NCBI RefSeq assembly: GCF_013337185.1
Contig: NZ_SWDE01000008.1
Span: forward strand, 145,996-209,995
DNA length: 64,000 nt
Direction of reading: 5' to 3'
From: Serratia proteamaculans
GTDB taxonomy: Bacteria > Pseudomonadota > Gammaproteobacteria > Enterobacterales > Enterobacteriaceae
The notes under the pieces are model-generated. The model saw only the letters and a program-made list of their open reading frames with translations, did not search any database and had not been told where the DNA came from. Positions 47,360-57,111 of the stretch are shown here, piece by piece; the first letter of the stretch is position 1; every line of letters begins with the position of its first letter. The position numbers and the translations under genes were made by a program.

Positions 47360-48012
47360 GCAATAAACCGCGCCTGCAACTGGCGCTCGATCATACCCGG
47401 CTGGACGCCGCCCTGCAGGCGGCGCAGCGCCTGCAGCCGCACGTCGACATTATCGAGGCCGGCACCATTTTATGCATTAGCGCCGGTATTCAGGCGGTGA
47501 GCGCACTGCGTGAACGCTGCCCACAACATACGCTGGTGGCCGACCTGAAAGTGGCCGATGCCGGTGGCACGCTGGCGCAGCAGGCCTTCAGCCACGGCGC
47601 CAACTGGATGACGGTGATCTGCGCCGCACCCTTGGCCACCATGGCCAGCGCACTGGAAGTAGCGCAGCAGCATCAGGGCGAGATCCAGATTGAGCTGTTT
47701 GGCCGCTGGACGCTGGACGATGCCCGGCAGTGGCGCGAGCTTGGCATCCGCCAGGCGATCTATCACCGTGGCCGCGACGCGCAGGCCAGCGGACAAACCT
47801 GGGGCCGACAGGATTTGGATCTGATGAAAGCCTTGTCGGATCTGGGCATTGAGCTGTCGGTTACCGGCGGCATCACACCGACCGATTTGCCGCTGTTTAA
47901 AGACATCGCCGTCACCGCCTTTATCGTCGGCCGGGCGCTGGCAGAGGCTGCCGATCCGTTGGCCGCCGCCAGTCAGTTCCGCACCGTCATTGATGACATC
48001 TGGAGAAGTTGA
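47356..48012 (+). CDS. sgbH: 3-keto-L-gulonate-6-phosphate decarboxylase
   Basis: A 218-residue member of the orotidine-5'-phosphate decarboxylase suprafamily (EC 4.1.1.85). It yields L-xylulose 5-phosphate and CO2. Motifs are [31 protein letters not shown] with active-site Glu, [11 protein letters not shown] with the Asp-Lys-Asp set and [16 protein letters not shown] for phosphate binding. It is coupled to lyxK (ATGA overlap) and sgbU. Confidence 0.95.
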   Translation: MSNKPRLQLALDHTRLDAALQAAQRLQPHVDIIEAGTILCISAGIQAVSALRERCPQHTLVADLKVADAGGTLAQQAFSHGANWMTVICAAPLATMASALEVAQQHQGEIQIELFGRWTLDDARQWRELGIRQAIYHRGRDAQASGQTWGRQDLDLMKALSDLGIELSVTGGITPTDLPLFKDIAVTAFIVGRALAEAADPLAAASQFRTVIDDIWRS

Positions 48013-48013
48013 T

Positions 48014-48874
48014 ATGCGCCAGCACCCATTGGGAATTTATGAAAAAGCCTTGCCGAAACACCTGACCTGGCCCGAGCGGCTGGCGCTGGCCAAGGCTTGC
48101 GGTTTTGATTTTGTCGAAATGTCGGTGGATGAAAGCGACGAACGGCTGGCACGCCTGAGCTGGAGCAAAGAACAGCGCCTGTCACTGGTCAGCGCCATGC
48201 TGGAAACCGGCATCAGCATCCCGTCGATGTGCCTGTCCGGCCACCGCCGCTTTCCGTTCGGCAGTCATGACGATGCGCTGCGCCAACGCGCCTTCGAAGT
48301 GATGGAACAGGCGATCCAACTGGCGAAGGATGTGGGTATCCGCACCATTCAGCTCGCCGGTTATGACGTCTATTACGAACAGCAGGACGAAAGCACCCTC
48401 GCCCGCTTCACCGAAGGCATGCAATGGGCGGTCGAACGCGCCGCCGCCGCCCAGGTGATGCTGGCGGTGGAAATCATGGACACCGCTTTTATGAACTCAA
48501 TCAGCAAGTGGAAGGCCTGGGATGCCTGCCTGGCATCACCCTGGTTCACGGTCTATCCGGACGTCGGCAATCTCAGCGCCTGGGGCAATGACGTGGCGCA
48601 GGAGCTGGCGCTGGGCATTGATCGCATCGCCGCCATCCATCTGAAAGACACCTATCCGGTCACCGAAAGCTCGCCGGGACAGTTCCGCGATGTGCCTTTT
48701 GGCGAAGGCTGTGTCGACTTCGTAGCGCTATTCCGCACGCTGAAACAGCTTAACTATCGCGGCGCTTTCCTGATTGAGATGTGGACCGAAAAAGCCGAAG
48801 AACCGGTGGCCGAAATCGTACAGGCGCGCCGCTGGATCGAACAAAAAATGCAACAAGGGGGTATGACATGCTAA
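48014..48874 (+). CDS. sgbU: L-xylulose-5-phosphate 3-epimerase
   Basis: A 286-residue TIM-barrel epimerase (UlaE/SgbU, EC 5.1.3.22) converting L-xylulose 5-phosphate to L-ribulose 5-phosphate. Similarity starts at [20 protein letters not shown]. The AP-endonuclease-2-like core has [40 protein letters not shown] and [10 protein letters not shown] with metal ligands. One base separates it from sgbH, and it overlaps sgbE by 7 nt. Confidence 0.94.
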   Translation: MRQHPLGIYEKALPKHLTWPERLALAKACGFDFVEMSVDESDERLARLSWSKEQRLSLVSAMLETGISIPSMCLSGHRRFPFGSHDDALRQRAFEVMEQAIQLAKDVGIRTIQLAGYDVYYEQQDESTLARFTEGMQWAVERAAAAQVMLAVEIMDTAFMNSISKWKAWDACLASPWFTVYPDVGNLSAWGNDVAQELALGIDRIAAIHLKDTYPVTESSPGQFRDVPFGEGCVDFVALFRTLKQLNYRGAFLIEMWTEKAEEPVAEIVQARRWIEQKMQQGGMTC

Positions 48875-49569
48875 CGCTGCCGCAACTGAAACAACAGGTA
48901 CTGGAAGCCAACCTCGACCTGCCGCGCCACAATCTGGTGACCTTCACCTGGGGTAACGTCAGCGCGGTGGATCGCGAACGCGGGCTGGTGGTGATCAAGC
49001 CTTCCGGTGTGGAATATGAACACATGACCGCCGAGGACATGGTGGTGGTCAGCCTCGCCAATGGCCAAACCCTTGAGGGCAGCAAAAAGCCTTCCTCGGA
49101 CACCGCTACCCACCTGGCGCTGTACCGTGAGTTTGCCGATATTGGCGGCATCGTACACACCCATTCGCGCCATGCCACCATCTGGGCGCAGGCCGGGCTG
49201 GACATCCCCGCCTGGGGCACCACCCACGCCGACTATTTCTACGGTGCCATTCCCTGCACCCGGCTGATGACCGAGGACGAGATTGCACATGATTACGAAC
49301 TGGAGACCGGCAAGGTGATTATCGACACCTTTCACCGACGCGGTATCAGCCCAAACGCCATCCCGGCAGTGCTGGTCAATTCACACGGCCCCTTCGCCTG
49401 GGGCAAGGACGCGCACAGCGCGGTGCACAACGCGGTGGTGTTGGAAGAAATTGCCTATATGGGGATTTTCTCGCGCCAGCTGACACCGGGTATCAACAGC
49501 ATGCAGCCCGCGCTGCTGGATAAACACTACCTGCGCAAACACGGCAAGAATGCTTATTACGGGCAATAG
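48868..49569 (+). CDS. sgbE: L-ribulose-5-phosphate 4-epimerase
   Basis: A 233-residue class II aldolase-like epimerase (AraD/SgbE/UlaF, EC 5.1.3.4) producing D-xylulose 5-phosphate for the pentose phosphate pathway. It has [31 protein letters not shown], the zinc ligands in [18 protein letters not shown] and a further His in SHGPFAWGK. Last gene of the operon. The start at MLTLPQLK follows AAGGGGG and overlaps the sgbU end. Confidence 0.94.
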   Translation: MLTLPQLKQQVLEANLDLPRHNLVTFTWGNVSAVDRERGLVVIKPSGVEYEHMTAEDMVVVSLANGQTLEGSKKPSSDTATHLALYREFADIGGIVHTHSRHATIWAQAGLDIPAWGTTHADYFYGAIPCTRLMTEDEIAHDYELETGKVIIDTFHRRGISPNAIPAVLVNSHGPFAWGKDAHSAVHNAVVLEEIAYMGIFSRQLTPGINSMQPALLDKHYLRKHGKNAYYGQ

Positions 49570-49603
49570 CTTGGGTTGACAGGTCTCAGCTCCAGTATCA
49601 ATA

Positions 49604-49639
49604 GTTTTCACCAGATGCTTTGAGGCGTCTGGTGAAAAC
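49604..49639. terminator. Hairpin after sgbE
   Basis: GTTTTCACCAGA / TCTGGTGAAAAC, a 12-bp perfect stem with a 12-nt loop, 34 bp past the sgbE stop. There is no T-run on the plus strand; it probably ends or protects the yia transcript. Confidence 0.65.
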
Positions 49640-49738
49640 AAATCGCAGGAATAACCACGGTGATAACTTATCTGGAGTTAATTTAACCACAGCACTAATG
49701 GAAAAAGATAAATTAACCCTCAAGTTTGTAGAGGTTAC

Positions 49739-50359
49739 TTAGCGCTTGCTGAACGCCAGCCGGGCTGCGAATAACAGAAAAATCATACCGGTTGTGCGAT
49801 CCAGCCAGCGGATCACTTTCTCTTTTTGCAGCAGGGATGCCAGCGGACGCGTTGCACCAATCAGCATCATCGACCAGGTAGTACCAATCACCATATGAAT
49901 ACCCACCAACACAAAAGTCCAGATAATGGGCGAATGTCCCTGTGGAATAAACTGGGGTAAAAAAGAAACATAAAAGATACCCACTTTAGGATTTAGGGCA
50001 TTACCGAGAACACCTTTCAAGAACCAGTTTGAAGCCGGCTTTTCAGAAGTATCAGCCACTGCAAACTGCTTCCTTGGGCGTAGCAACATATTTAAGCCTA
50101 ACCAGGTCAGGTAAGCCGCACCGCAGTATTTTAGAATGTCATAGGCAAGTTCTGAAACAGCGACAAGTGCCCCCAGCCCGAAGGCTACCGCCGCGCCCCA
50201 TATTAAACAGCCGACACTGATGCCAAGCGCTGCGCGAACGGCCTGGTTTCTTCCTTCTACGGTGGCCGTTCTTAATACCAGGGCGGTATCCAGGCCCGGT
50301 GTTAAAGTCAACAACACGGCAGCAAAACTAAACGCCAGAAGCGCGTCCATAACGGACAT
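49739..50359 (-). CDS. LysE/RhtB-family amino acid exporter
   Basis: A 206-residue, six-helix inner-membrane protein. The family motif is LLTLTPGLDTALVLRTATVEG near the start, where the usual Pro-Gly-Pro is Pro-Gly-Leu; later LGNALNPKVGIFYVSFLPQF has the conserved Asn-Pro-Lys. Members export amino acids or homoserine lactones; the substrate is unknown. It is convergent with the yia operon and not obviously linked to it. The start follows GGAGA. Confidence 0.87.
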   Translation of the reverse strand: MSVMDALLAFSFAAVLLTLTPGLDTALVLRTATVEGRNQAVRAALGISVGCLIWGAAVAFGLGALVAVSELAYDILKYCGAAYLTWLGLNMLLRPRKQFAVADTSEKPASNWFLKGVLGNALNPKVGIFYVSFLPQFIPQGHSPIIWTFVLVGIHMVIGTTWSMMLIGATRPLASLLQKEKVIRWLDRTTGMIFLLFAARLAFSKR

Positions 50360-50675
50360 AGCAAAATCTCCAGGTGATTAAAATTACGGGCTCATTCTGG
50401 ATTTTGGACTCCAGCCCCTTTCGGTTTACGGACACATCGTATAAAGCTTATTTATCCGGGTCACGGCTTTTCTTATTTCATCAACGAAATGTGAGAGGCC
50501 GTATTAAAGCCCTGTGACTTTGAACCACCAGGGCAATCCGCATCCTATTATTACCCCCCGTGGTGTAACAATATCAACGTCCGGCACCAGGCGGCTCTGA
50601 ACACAAACCGTCGTAATTCGTCAGCCGGTTTAAAATTCGTTATCATCCGCCCTCACTCTCCCGCCGGTTGGCCTG
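50360..50675. other. Divergent intergenic region exporter / pseudouridine synthase
   Basis: About 316 bp between two divergent genes, holding both promoters. I see no gene, repeat or strong hairpin in it. Confidence 0.5.
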
Positions 50676-51374
50676 ATGTCCAAGATTATCGATACCTTTA
50701 TTGCCCCGCCATGCCATGAACAGGTCGAGATCCTCTATCAGGATGAGAGTCTGCTGCTGATCAACAAGCCCAGCGGGCTGCTCAGCCTCTCGGGGAAAAA
50801 TCCGCAAAATCTCGATTCGGTGCATCATCGGCTGGTGCAGCAATTCCCCGGCTGTACCCTGATCCACCGCCTGGATTTCGGCACTTCCGGGCTGATGGTG
50901 ATTGCCCGTAATAAAGCTATCAATGCCGCCCTCTGCCAGCAATTCAGCCAGCGCAGCGTGACCAAAGTGTACAGCGCACTGCTGTGCGGGCATCTGAACG
51001 ACAATGAAGGGGTGATTGACGCCGCGATTGCCAAAGATCCGGCGTTGTTCCCGCTGATGTCGATTTGCGCCATCTACGGCAAGCCTGCTCGTTCCGGCTA
51101 TCGGGTCGTTGAGCGCTTTTATCATGAGTTGGAAGACGGGACGTCACTGCCATTGACGCGGGTGCAACTAACCCCGGAAACCGGGCGCACTCATCAACTG
51201 CGTATCCACTGTCAGCAGTTGGGCCACCCTATTTTGGGCTGCGACCTGTATGGCGGTCTCCTGCTGCCCGGCACCGAACGGACAGCGCGGCTGATGCTGC
51301 ACGCCAGTGAGCTGCATTTTGTTCATCCCATAACTGAAGAGCCGATCAAAGCCCAGAACGCCAGCCCGTTCTAA
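50676..51374 (+). CDS. RluA-family pseudouridine synthase
   Basis: A 232-residue RNA pseudouridine synthase. The catalytic Asp is in LIHRLDFGTSGLMVIARN, the HRLDxxTSG motif. The N-terminal start is ILYQDESLLLINKPSGLLS and the C-terminal motif is PETGRTHQLRIHCQQLGHPI. It lacks an S4 domain. Length and motifs are nearest to RluA (23S/tRNA) but I cannot separate it from TruC-like paralogues. It stands alone. Confidence 0.88.
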   Translation: MSKIIDTFIAPPCHEQVEILYQDESLLLINKPSGLLSLSGKNPQNLDSVHHRLVQQFPGCTLIHRLDFGTSGLMVIARNKAINAALCQQFSQRSVTKVYSALLCGHLNDNEGVIDAAIAKDPALFPLMSICAIYGKPARSGYRVVERFYHELEDGTSLPLTRVQLTPETGRTHQLRIHCQQLGHPILGCDLYGGLLLPGTERTARLMLHASELHFVHPITEEPIKAQNASPF

Positions 51375-51405
51375 AGGAGAAAGGCGTTACGGCGCAGGCT
51401 GCCGT

Positions 51406-52008
51406 TTAAGGGTGTAACTCTGCAACGGTCATCGTAAAGATAAGCTCTTCATGACTGTTATTGGCATATTGATGCGGGAAATCCGTTCTGGCTATGGCAG
51501 AACAGCCGGCAGGGACCATCAACGTGGTCTTATCGACAGCAAGCTGGAGCGTCCCTTGTTCCACATGCAGTAGTTCGCATGTACCAACAGGGTGACCGGG
51601 TGAAGCGAATTGCTCTCCGGGATACATATGCCAGCGCCAGAGTTCAACCATATCCGGGCCACTGGTACCGGCCAGCAACCGTGCGCTCCCGCCCTTTTCA
51701 CCGACCCATAGAACCGGAATGTCATCCTGTTGAATCACATGGACCGGTGGCTTGCTGGCCACATCGACGATATCGGCAACGGACACCCCCATGGCAGCGG
51801 CAAGCTTGCACAAAATGGCGATGCTGGGGTTAGCCGCTCCTTTTTCGATTTCTACCAACATGCCCTTGCTGACACCCGCACGTCGAGAAAGCTCATCCAA
51901 TGAGAGTTTTTTTTGTTTCCGGAAGGCTTTGATCCGTCCGGATACCGCTGCGCTGACTGAATGGATGTCAGCGCCCGGATCGGTCGATTTATTGACTTTA
52001 ATGGTCAC
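51406..52008 (-). CDS. XRE-family regulator with C-terminal cupin
   Basis: A 200-residue regulator. A HTH_3 domain (about 20-78) has RIKAFRKQKKLSLDELSRRA, GVSKGMLVEIEKGAANPSIA and LCKLAAAMGVSVADIVD. A cupin domain (about 115-195) includes ELWRWHMYPGEQFASPGHPV and CELLHVEQGTL, with His/Glu positions. This layout (PuuR-like) usually binds a small ligand and controls adjacent metabolism. It is divergent from the B3/B4-domain gene with only 43 bp between starts, so it very likely regulates that gene and itself. Confidence 0.9.
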   Translation of the reverse strand: MTIKVNKSTDPGADIHSVSAAVSGRIKAFRKQKKLSLDELSRRAGVSKGMLVEIEKGAANPSIAILCKLAAAMGVSVADIVDVASKPPVHVIQQDDIPVLWVGEKGGSARLLAGTSGPDMVELWRWHMYPGEQFASPGHPVGTCELLHVEQGTLQLAVDKTTLMVPAGCSAIARTDFPHQYANNSHEELIFTMTVAELHP

Positions 52009-52051
52009 TGGTCGATATCATGTAATAAATTAGTCATTATGGAATTATCCA

Positions 52052-52744
52052 ATGTTTTCTGTTACTCCGTCAATTAATAGCGATATTGCCAATATCGCGC
52101 CGGGATTTCGGGCTATCAGCATTCTCGTCAAAGCGGCACCGGTCATACGTCCTGAAGTGGGTGAAATTGCATTGAAACAGGCCTGTGAGCTGGTTGCAGC
52201 GGGAGCACCTGAATGGGCAGAACCCCATCTGGCAGCCTGGGCGGAAGTTTTCAAACACTTTGGTGCAAAGCCCAAGCGGACCCCTTGTTCCGCCGAAGCA
52301 CTTCGTAAAAGAGTTCTGCGGGATGGCAACATGCCTGGAATCGATCCGGTGGTAGATCTCTATAATGCGGTCAGTCTGCGTTATGCCATCCCGGTAGGAG
52401 GAGAAAATCTGGCCGCCTATGCGGGAACCCCACGGTTGACCGTAGCAGATGGCAATGAGCTGTTTGATACGGTGAAAGAGGGCCAACCGGCTCACGAATC
52501 TCCCGAACCCGGCGAAGTGGTGTGGCGGGATGATATTGGGGTGACATGCCGACGCTGGAACTGGCGGCAAGGGACAAGAACCCGTCTGAGCGTTGAAAGC
52601 CAACAAATGTGGTTTATTCTGGAAAGCTTGCCCGAGATGCCCCTGACGGCCTTACAGGAAGCCGGGGAAATGCTGATTAAAGGGCTGCAGGATATGATGC
52701 CAGAAGCAGAAATCCAACAAAAACTCATTGGGCCAGGAGCTTGA
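52052..52744 (+). CDS. B3/B4 tRNA-binding-domain protein (PheT-like, stand-alone)
   Basis: A 230-residue protein related to the B3/B4 domain of phenylalanyl-tRNA synthetase beta. Characteristic parts are HFGAKPKRTPCSAEALRKRV, IDPVVDLYNAVSLRYAIPVGG and EVVWRDDIGVTCRRWNWRQG. In PheT this domain edits mischarged Tyr-tRNA(Phe); free-standing copies are of unknown function and may act on mischarged tRNA or a free amino acid. It is divergent from the XRE-cupin regulator. Confidence 0.85.
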   Translation: MFSVTPSINSDIANIAPGFRAISILVKAAPVIRPEVGEIALKQACELVAAGAPEWAEPHLAAWAEVFKHFGAKPKRTPCSAEALRKRVLRDGNMPGIDPVVDLYNAVSLRYAIPVGGENLAAYAGTPRLTVADGNELFDTVKEGQPAHESPEPGEVVWRDDIGVTCRRWNWRQGTRTRLSVESQQMWFILESLPEMPLTALQEAGEMLIKGLQDMMPEAEIQQKLIGPGA

Positions 52745-52864
52745 TAAATTTTGTCATCCAGTCAGCGGTCTCTCTTCTGACAGAACTGTTTGAGTTTTAT
52801 ATTAACGGGCATATTGTTCGGTGGGTTTTCAGCGCGAGACACGACAAATGTCGTCTCGGCCTGT

Positions 52865-52890
52865 AATAAAAAAGGGGCCAAGGCCCCTTT
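52865..52890 (-). terminator. mscS terminator
   Basis: Minus-strand AAAGGGGCC / GGCCCCTTT, a 9-bp stem with a 2-nt loop, continuing into a T-run. It lies 4 bp past the mscS stop. Confidence 0.9.
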
Positions 52891-52893
52891 CCG

Positions 52894-53760
52894 TTATTCC
52901 GCTTTCGCGGTGGTCGCATCGTTGCGATACAGATGAACGTCCATCTGCGGGAACGGAATACCGATGTTGTTGGCATCCAGTGCGCGCTTGAAGTTCTCCA
53001 TCAGATCGAAGTACACGTTCCAGTACTCCGCATTGGTGGTCCAGGAGCGGGTCACGAAGTTCAGTGAAGAAGGTGCCATCTCGTTCAGACGCACGGTCAC
53101 GCCTTTGGCGTGCATGATGCGCTTGTCAGCGGCGATCACGTCGCCCAGTACCTTTTTCACCACATCGATGTCGGCGTTATAAGCCACGCCAACCACGATA
53201 TCCACACGGCGGTTCGGCTCGCGGGAATAGTTGATGATGTTACCGGCGATGATTTTACCGTTCGGTACCACGATGGTTTTGTTGTCTGCGGTGCGCAGCG
53301 TGGTGGAGAAAATCTGCACCTGGTCGACGGTACCGGCTACGCCGCCCAAGTCGACATACTCACCGGCACGCAGTGGACGGAAGGCCACCAGCAGCACGCC
53401 AGCGGCGAAGTTGGACAGTGAGCCCTGCAGCGCCAGGCCGACGGCCAAACCTGCGGCACCCAGCACGGCGATCACCGAGGTGGTCTGTACGCCAACGCGC
53501 CCCAGCACCGCGATAAAGGTGAAGGCCAAAATGCCGTAACGCGCCATGGCCGACAGGAAATCTGCTACCGTGGCATCAATGCCGCGCAGCTTCATCACGC
53601 GGTTTACCGCATTGCTGACTACCCGGGCAATGACCGAACCAATGATGAAAATAACAATCGCCGCAACGATGTTCACCGCATACTGAATCAATAAATCCTG
53701 GTTCTGCACCAGCCAGTTACCGGCACCATTAATGCCGTCTACTACATTCAGATCTTTCAT
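52894..53760 (-). CDS. mscS: Small-conductance mechanosensitive channel MscS
   Basis: A 288-residue channel protein (E. coli MscS 286). Three helices come first: TM1 at about 28-50, TM2 at about 65-85 and the pore helix TM3 with [26 protein letters not shown]. The cytoplasmic cage follows with [20 protein letters not shown]. It opens on membrane tension during hypo-osmotic shock. In E. coli it sits between argO and fbaA; here 16 kb of accessory genes separate it from argO. Confidence 0.96.
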   Translation of the reverse strand: MKDLNVVDGINGAGNWLVQNQDLLIQYAVNIVAAIVIFIIGSVIARVVSNAVNRVMKLRGIDATVADFLSAMARYGILAFTFIAVLGRVGVQTTSVIAVLGAAGLAVGLALQGSLSNFAAGVLLVAFRPLRAGEYVDLGGVAGTVDQVQIFSTTLRTADNKTIVVPNGKIIAGNIINYSREPNRRVDIVVGVAYNADIDVVKKVLGDVIAADKRIMHAKGVTVRLNEMAPSSLNFVTRSWTTNAEYWNVYFDLMENFKRALDANNIGIPFPQMDVHLYRNDATTAKAE

Positions 53761-53953
53761 TCGTGTCGTCCTAACTTGTCCCTAAGGGGATAAACTCGCA
53801 AAAAAACTGACATCTGGCGTCAGTCGGAAACCACCGCCCTAGGTTAACTAACATTTCCGCAGCATGCCAACCGTAAGCGGTAAAAATCGCCGAACTTCCT
53901 CTATGCTGAACATAGCGCTATCGCCTTTTTAACGATAAGGAACTTCGCCCGTC

Positions 53954-54622
53954 ATGCACATGCCATCGTCGATTCAACACTATTGGCGGGTTCGCCCCAG
54001 GCTGCTGCTTTCCGTCGCGGCGGGCATTCTGTGCTACCTGCTGCTGCCGGACAGGCTCAATCAATTACAACGATTAATGCTCGGCTGGAATGTGTTGGCC
54101 TGGATCTACCTGCTGTCGCTCTGGCGGCTGATGTTGGTCAGCACGCCGAAGCATATCCGCCAGCTCGCTCGCGAACAGGATGAAAGTGCCAGTAAAGTGC
54201 TGGCCCTGGTCAGCCTGGGCTGTCTGGTGAGCATTCTGTCGATTCTGTTTGAGCTGAGTACCACCAGGCAGGTCAGCGACTCGCTGAAAACACTGCATCT
54301 GGCGCTAACCGGTGCCACGCTGGTGGTGTCCTGGCTGCTGCTGCCCACCGCGTTCACCATGCACTATGCCCATCAGTTTTACCGCCAGAGCGCGCAGCAA
54401 GATCCGCTGCCACTGCTGTTTCCCGGTGACCTCAAAGAACCGACTTATTGGGACTTCGCTTATTTCTCCTTCACCATTGCCGTGGCGTCGCAAACCGCCG
54501 ACGTGGCGGTCGGCGCGGCCGAGGTGCGCAAGGTCGCCCTGCTGCAATCGGTGATTTCCTTTGTCTTCAACCTGGTGATTTTGGGGCTGTCGATTAACGT
54601 CGGTGCCGGCCTGCTGAGCTAG
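53954..54622 (+). CDS. DUF1345 inner-membrane protein
   Basis: A 222-residue protein with about five hydrophobic helices. The DUF1345 signature EPTYWDFAYFSFTIAVASQTADVAV lies at about 160-185 and resembles a pore-like segment between helices. The function is unknown. It is divergent from mscS and convergent with fbaA. A second Met two codons in could be the start. Confidence 0.85.
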   Translation: MHMPSSIQHYWRVRPRLLLSVAAGILCYLLLPDRLNQLQRLMLGWNVLAWIYLLSLWRLMLVSTPKHIRQLAREQDESASKVLALVSLGCLVSILSILFELSTTRQVSDSLKTLHLALTGATLVVSWLLLPTAFTMHYAHQFYRQSAQQDPLPLLFPGDLKEPTYWDFAYFSFTIAVASQTADVAVGAAEVRKVALLQSVISFVFNLVILGLSINVGAGLLS

Positions 54623-54630
54623 AAATAGAA

Positions 54631-54652
54631 AAGGCTCCCCGAGGGGAGCCTT
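54631..54652. terminator. Bidirectional terminator DUF1345 gene / fbaA
   Basis: AAGGCTCCCC / GGGGAGCCTT, a 10-bp stem with a 2-nt loop between the convergent genes. On the minus strand TTTTCTATTT follows, fitting an intrinsic terminator for fbaA. Confidence 0.9.
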
Positions 54653-54678
54653 CATGTAGAGCTAACAGCTAACCGAGA

Positions 54679-55758
54679 TTACAGAACGTCTACTGCGTTC
54701 AGATCTTTGAAAGCCTGTTCCAGACGAGTAATCATCGAAGTCTGGGCTGAACGCAGCCATACGCGTGGGTCGTAGTATTTCTTGTTCGGCTTGTCAGCGC
54801 CTTCTGGGTTACCCAGTTGGCCTTGCAGATAGCCTTCGTTCTTTTTGTAGTACTGCAGGATGCCGTCCCAGGTTGCCCATTGGGTATCGGTATCGATGTT
54901 CATTTTGATCACGCCGTAACCTACGGACTCTTTGATCTCTGCATCGCTAGAACCAGAACCACCGTGGAACACGAAGTTCAGGCTGTTGTGCGGCAGGTTA
55001 TATTTCTTGGAAACATAGTCCTGAGAATCACGCAGGATGGTCGGAGTCAATTTCACGTTGCCTGGCTTGTAAACGCCGTGCACGTTACCGAAGGACGCCG
55101 CGATAGTGAAGCGTGGGCTGATCGCATTGAGTTTTTCGTATGCGTAAGCCACGTCTTCTGGCTGAGTGTACAGGGAGGATGCGTCCATATGGCTGTTGTC
55201 CACGCCATCTTCTTCACCGCCGGTGCAGCCCAGTTCGATTTCCAGGGTCATACCGATTTTCGCCATGCGAGTCAGGTATTTGCTGCAAATTTCGATGTTT
55301 TCTTCCAGGGACTCTTCAGACAGGTCGATCATGTGGGAAGAGAACAGAGGTTTGCCGGTGGTAGCGAAATACTTCTCGCCAGCGTCCAGCAGGCCGTCCA
55401 GCCATGGCAGCAGTTTCTTCGCGCAGTGGTCGGTGTGCAGAATAACCGGCACGCCGTAATGCTCAGCCATCTGGTGAACATGGTGTGCACCGGAGATAGC
55501 GCCCAGAATTGCTGCACCCTGTGGAACGTCAGTCTTCACGCCTTTGCCGGCGATAAACGCGGCACCGCCGTTGGAGAACTGAACGATAACCGGAGCGCGT
55601 ACCTTCGCGGCTGTTTCCAGCACGGCGTTGATAGAGTCGGTACCTACACAGTTAACTGCTGGCAGAGCAAAGTTGTTCTCTTTAGCTACTGCGAATACTT
55701 TCTGAACGTCATCACCAGTGATGACACCCGGTTTTACGAAATCAAAAATTTTAGACAT
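54679..55758 (-). CDS. fbaA: Fructose-bisphosphate aldolase, class II
   Basis: A 359-residue zinc aldolase (EC 4.1.2.13), the same length as E. coli FbaA. Zinc and catalytic regions are VPVILHTDHCAKKLLPWLDG, ELGCTGGEEDGVDNS, FGNVHGVYKPGNVKL and NFVFHGGSGSSDAEI. It follows pgk by about 115 bp, the usual epd-pgk-fbaA order. Confidence 0.98.
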   Translation of the reverse strand: MSKIFDFVKPGVITGDDVQKVFAVAKENNFALPAVNCVGTDSINAVLETAAKVRAPVIVQFSNGGAAFIAGKGVKTDVPQGAAILGAISGAHHVHQMAEHYGVPVILHTDHCAKKLLPWLDGLLDAGEKYFATTGKPLFSSHMIDLSEESLEENIEICSKYLTRMAKIGMTLEIELGCTGGEEDGVDNSHMDASSLYTQPEDVAYAYEKLNAISPRFTIAASFGNVHGVYKPGNVKLTPTILRDSQDYVSKKYNLPHNSLNFVFHGGSGSSDAEIKESVGYGVIKMNIDTDTQWATWDGILQYYKKNEGYLQGQLGNPEGADKPNKKYYDPRVWLRSAQTSMITRLEQAFKDLNAVDVL

Positions 55759-55873
55759 GTTACTTTGTCCTGTTTCGTCGGCCGTAGATGGATGTAAATC
55801 GATTTTTCATGCCGCGCCGCCTATGCCGCGCGGTATAAAATAAACGGGCGACTTTCGCCTCCCGCTGTCTGAA

Positions 55874-57034
55874 TTACTGCTTGGCGCGCTCTTCCAGCAT
55901 CACTACTGCCGGTAACGCTTTACCTTCCACGAACTCCAGGAAGGCACCACCGCCGGTAGAGATATAAGAGATTTTATCTTCAATACCGAACAGATCGATA
56001 GCTGCCAGCGTATCACCACCACCCGCGATAGAGAATGCCTCACTGTCCGCGATAGCGCGTGCGACAATTTCAGTCCCTTTGCGGAAGTTAGGGAATTCGA
56101 ATACGCCAACCGGGCCATTCCACAGAATGGTTTTGGCTTCTTTCAGCAACTTGGCCATAGCCAGCGCGGTTTCGTCACCGAAGTCCATGATCTCTTCATC
56201 ATCGTTGACTTCACTGACTTTTTTCAAGGTGGCAGGGGCAGTTTCAGAGAACTCCGTACCTACGCGAGAATCGGTAGGAACCGGAATTTTAAACTCGTCA
56301 CGCAGTTTTTTCGCTGCATCGACGAAGTCAGGTTCGTACAGAGACTTACCAACATTATTGTCGATAGCTACGAAAGTGTTGGCGATGCCGCCACCCACGA
56401 TCACCGTATCGGCGATTTTCACCAGCGAGTTCAGCACATCGAATTTGGTCGAAACTTTAGAACCGCCAACCACGGCAACCATTGGGCGAGCCGGGCTTTT
56501 CAGCGCCTTACCCAGGGCTTCCAGTTCTGCAGACAGCAGCGGACCCGCACAGGCAACAGGAGCAAACTTGCCCACGCCGTGGGTGGAAGCCTGCGCACGG
56601 TGTGCAGTACCGAAGGCGTCCATCACGTACACGTCGCACAGCGCCGCATATTTTTTGGACAGGGTTTCGTCGTCTTTTTTCTCGCCCTTGTTGAAACGGA
56701 CGTTTTCCAGCACCACCAGTTCACCTTCTGCAACGTCAACACCTTCCAGGTAGTCTTTAGCCAGACGAACCGGGTTTTTCAGGTGTTCTTTCAGATAGTT
56801 GACCACAGGCAGCAGGGAGAACTCTTCGTTGTACTCGCCTTCGGTAGGACGACCCAGGTGGGAAGTTACCATCACGCGGGCGCCTTGTTTCAGCGCAGCT
56901 TCAATAGTCGGCAGGGAGGCACGGATACGTGCATCGGAAGTCACTTTACCGTCTTTCACTGGAACGTTCAGATCGGAGCGGATCAGAACGCGTTTACCGG
57001 CCAGATCCAGATCGGACATGTTAATTACAGACAT
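55874..57034 (-). CDS. pgk: Phosphoglycerate kinase
   Basis: A 386-residue glycolytic kinase (EC 2.7.2.3). N-domain substrate residues are in [16 protein letters not shown] and [20 protein letters not shown]; the C-domain nucleotide site is [17 protein letters not shown] and [16 protein letters not shown]. It is 77 bp downstream of epd. Confidence 0.98.
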   Translation of the reverse strand: MSVINMSDLDLAGKRVLIRSDLNVPVKDGKVTSDARIRASLPTIEAALKQGARVMVTSHLGRPTEGEYNEEFSLLPVVNYLKEHLKNPVRLAKDYLEGVDVAEGELVVLENVRFNKGEKKDDETLSKKYAALCDVYVMDAFGTAHRAQASTHGVGKFAPVACAGPLLSAELEALGKALKSPARPMVAVVGGSKVSTKFDVLNSLVKIADTVIVGGGIANTFVAIDNNVGKSLYEPDFVDAAKKLRDEFKIPVPTDSRVGTEFSETAPATLKKVSEVNDDEEIMDFGDETALAMAKLLKEAKTILWNGPVGVFEFPNFRKGTEIVARAIADSEAFSIAGGGDTLAAIDLFGIEDKISYISTGGGAFLEFVEGKALPAVVMLEERAKQ

Positions 57035-57111
57035 GGTGAACCCTCTTGGTTGATTCTCTAGAAACTATAAAGTTGCCTGGGCGGGGCACCGGTCATGCCG
57101 ATGCCGCCGTA

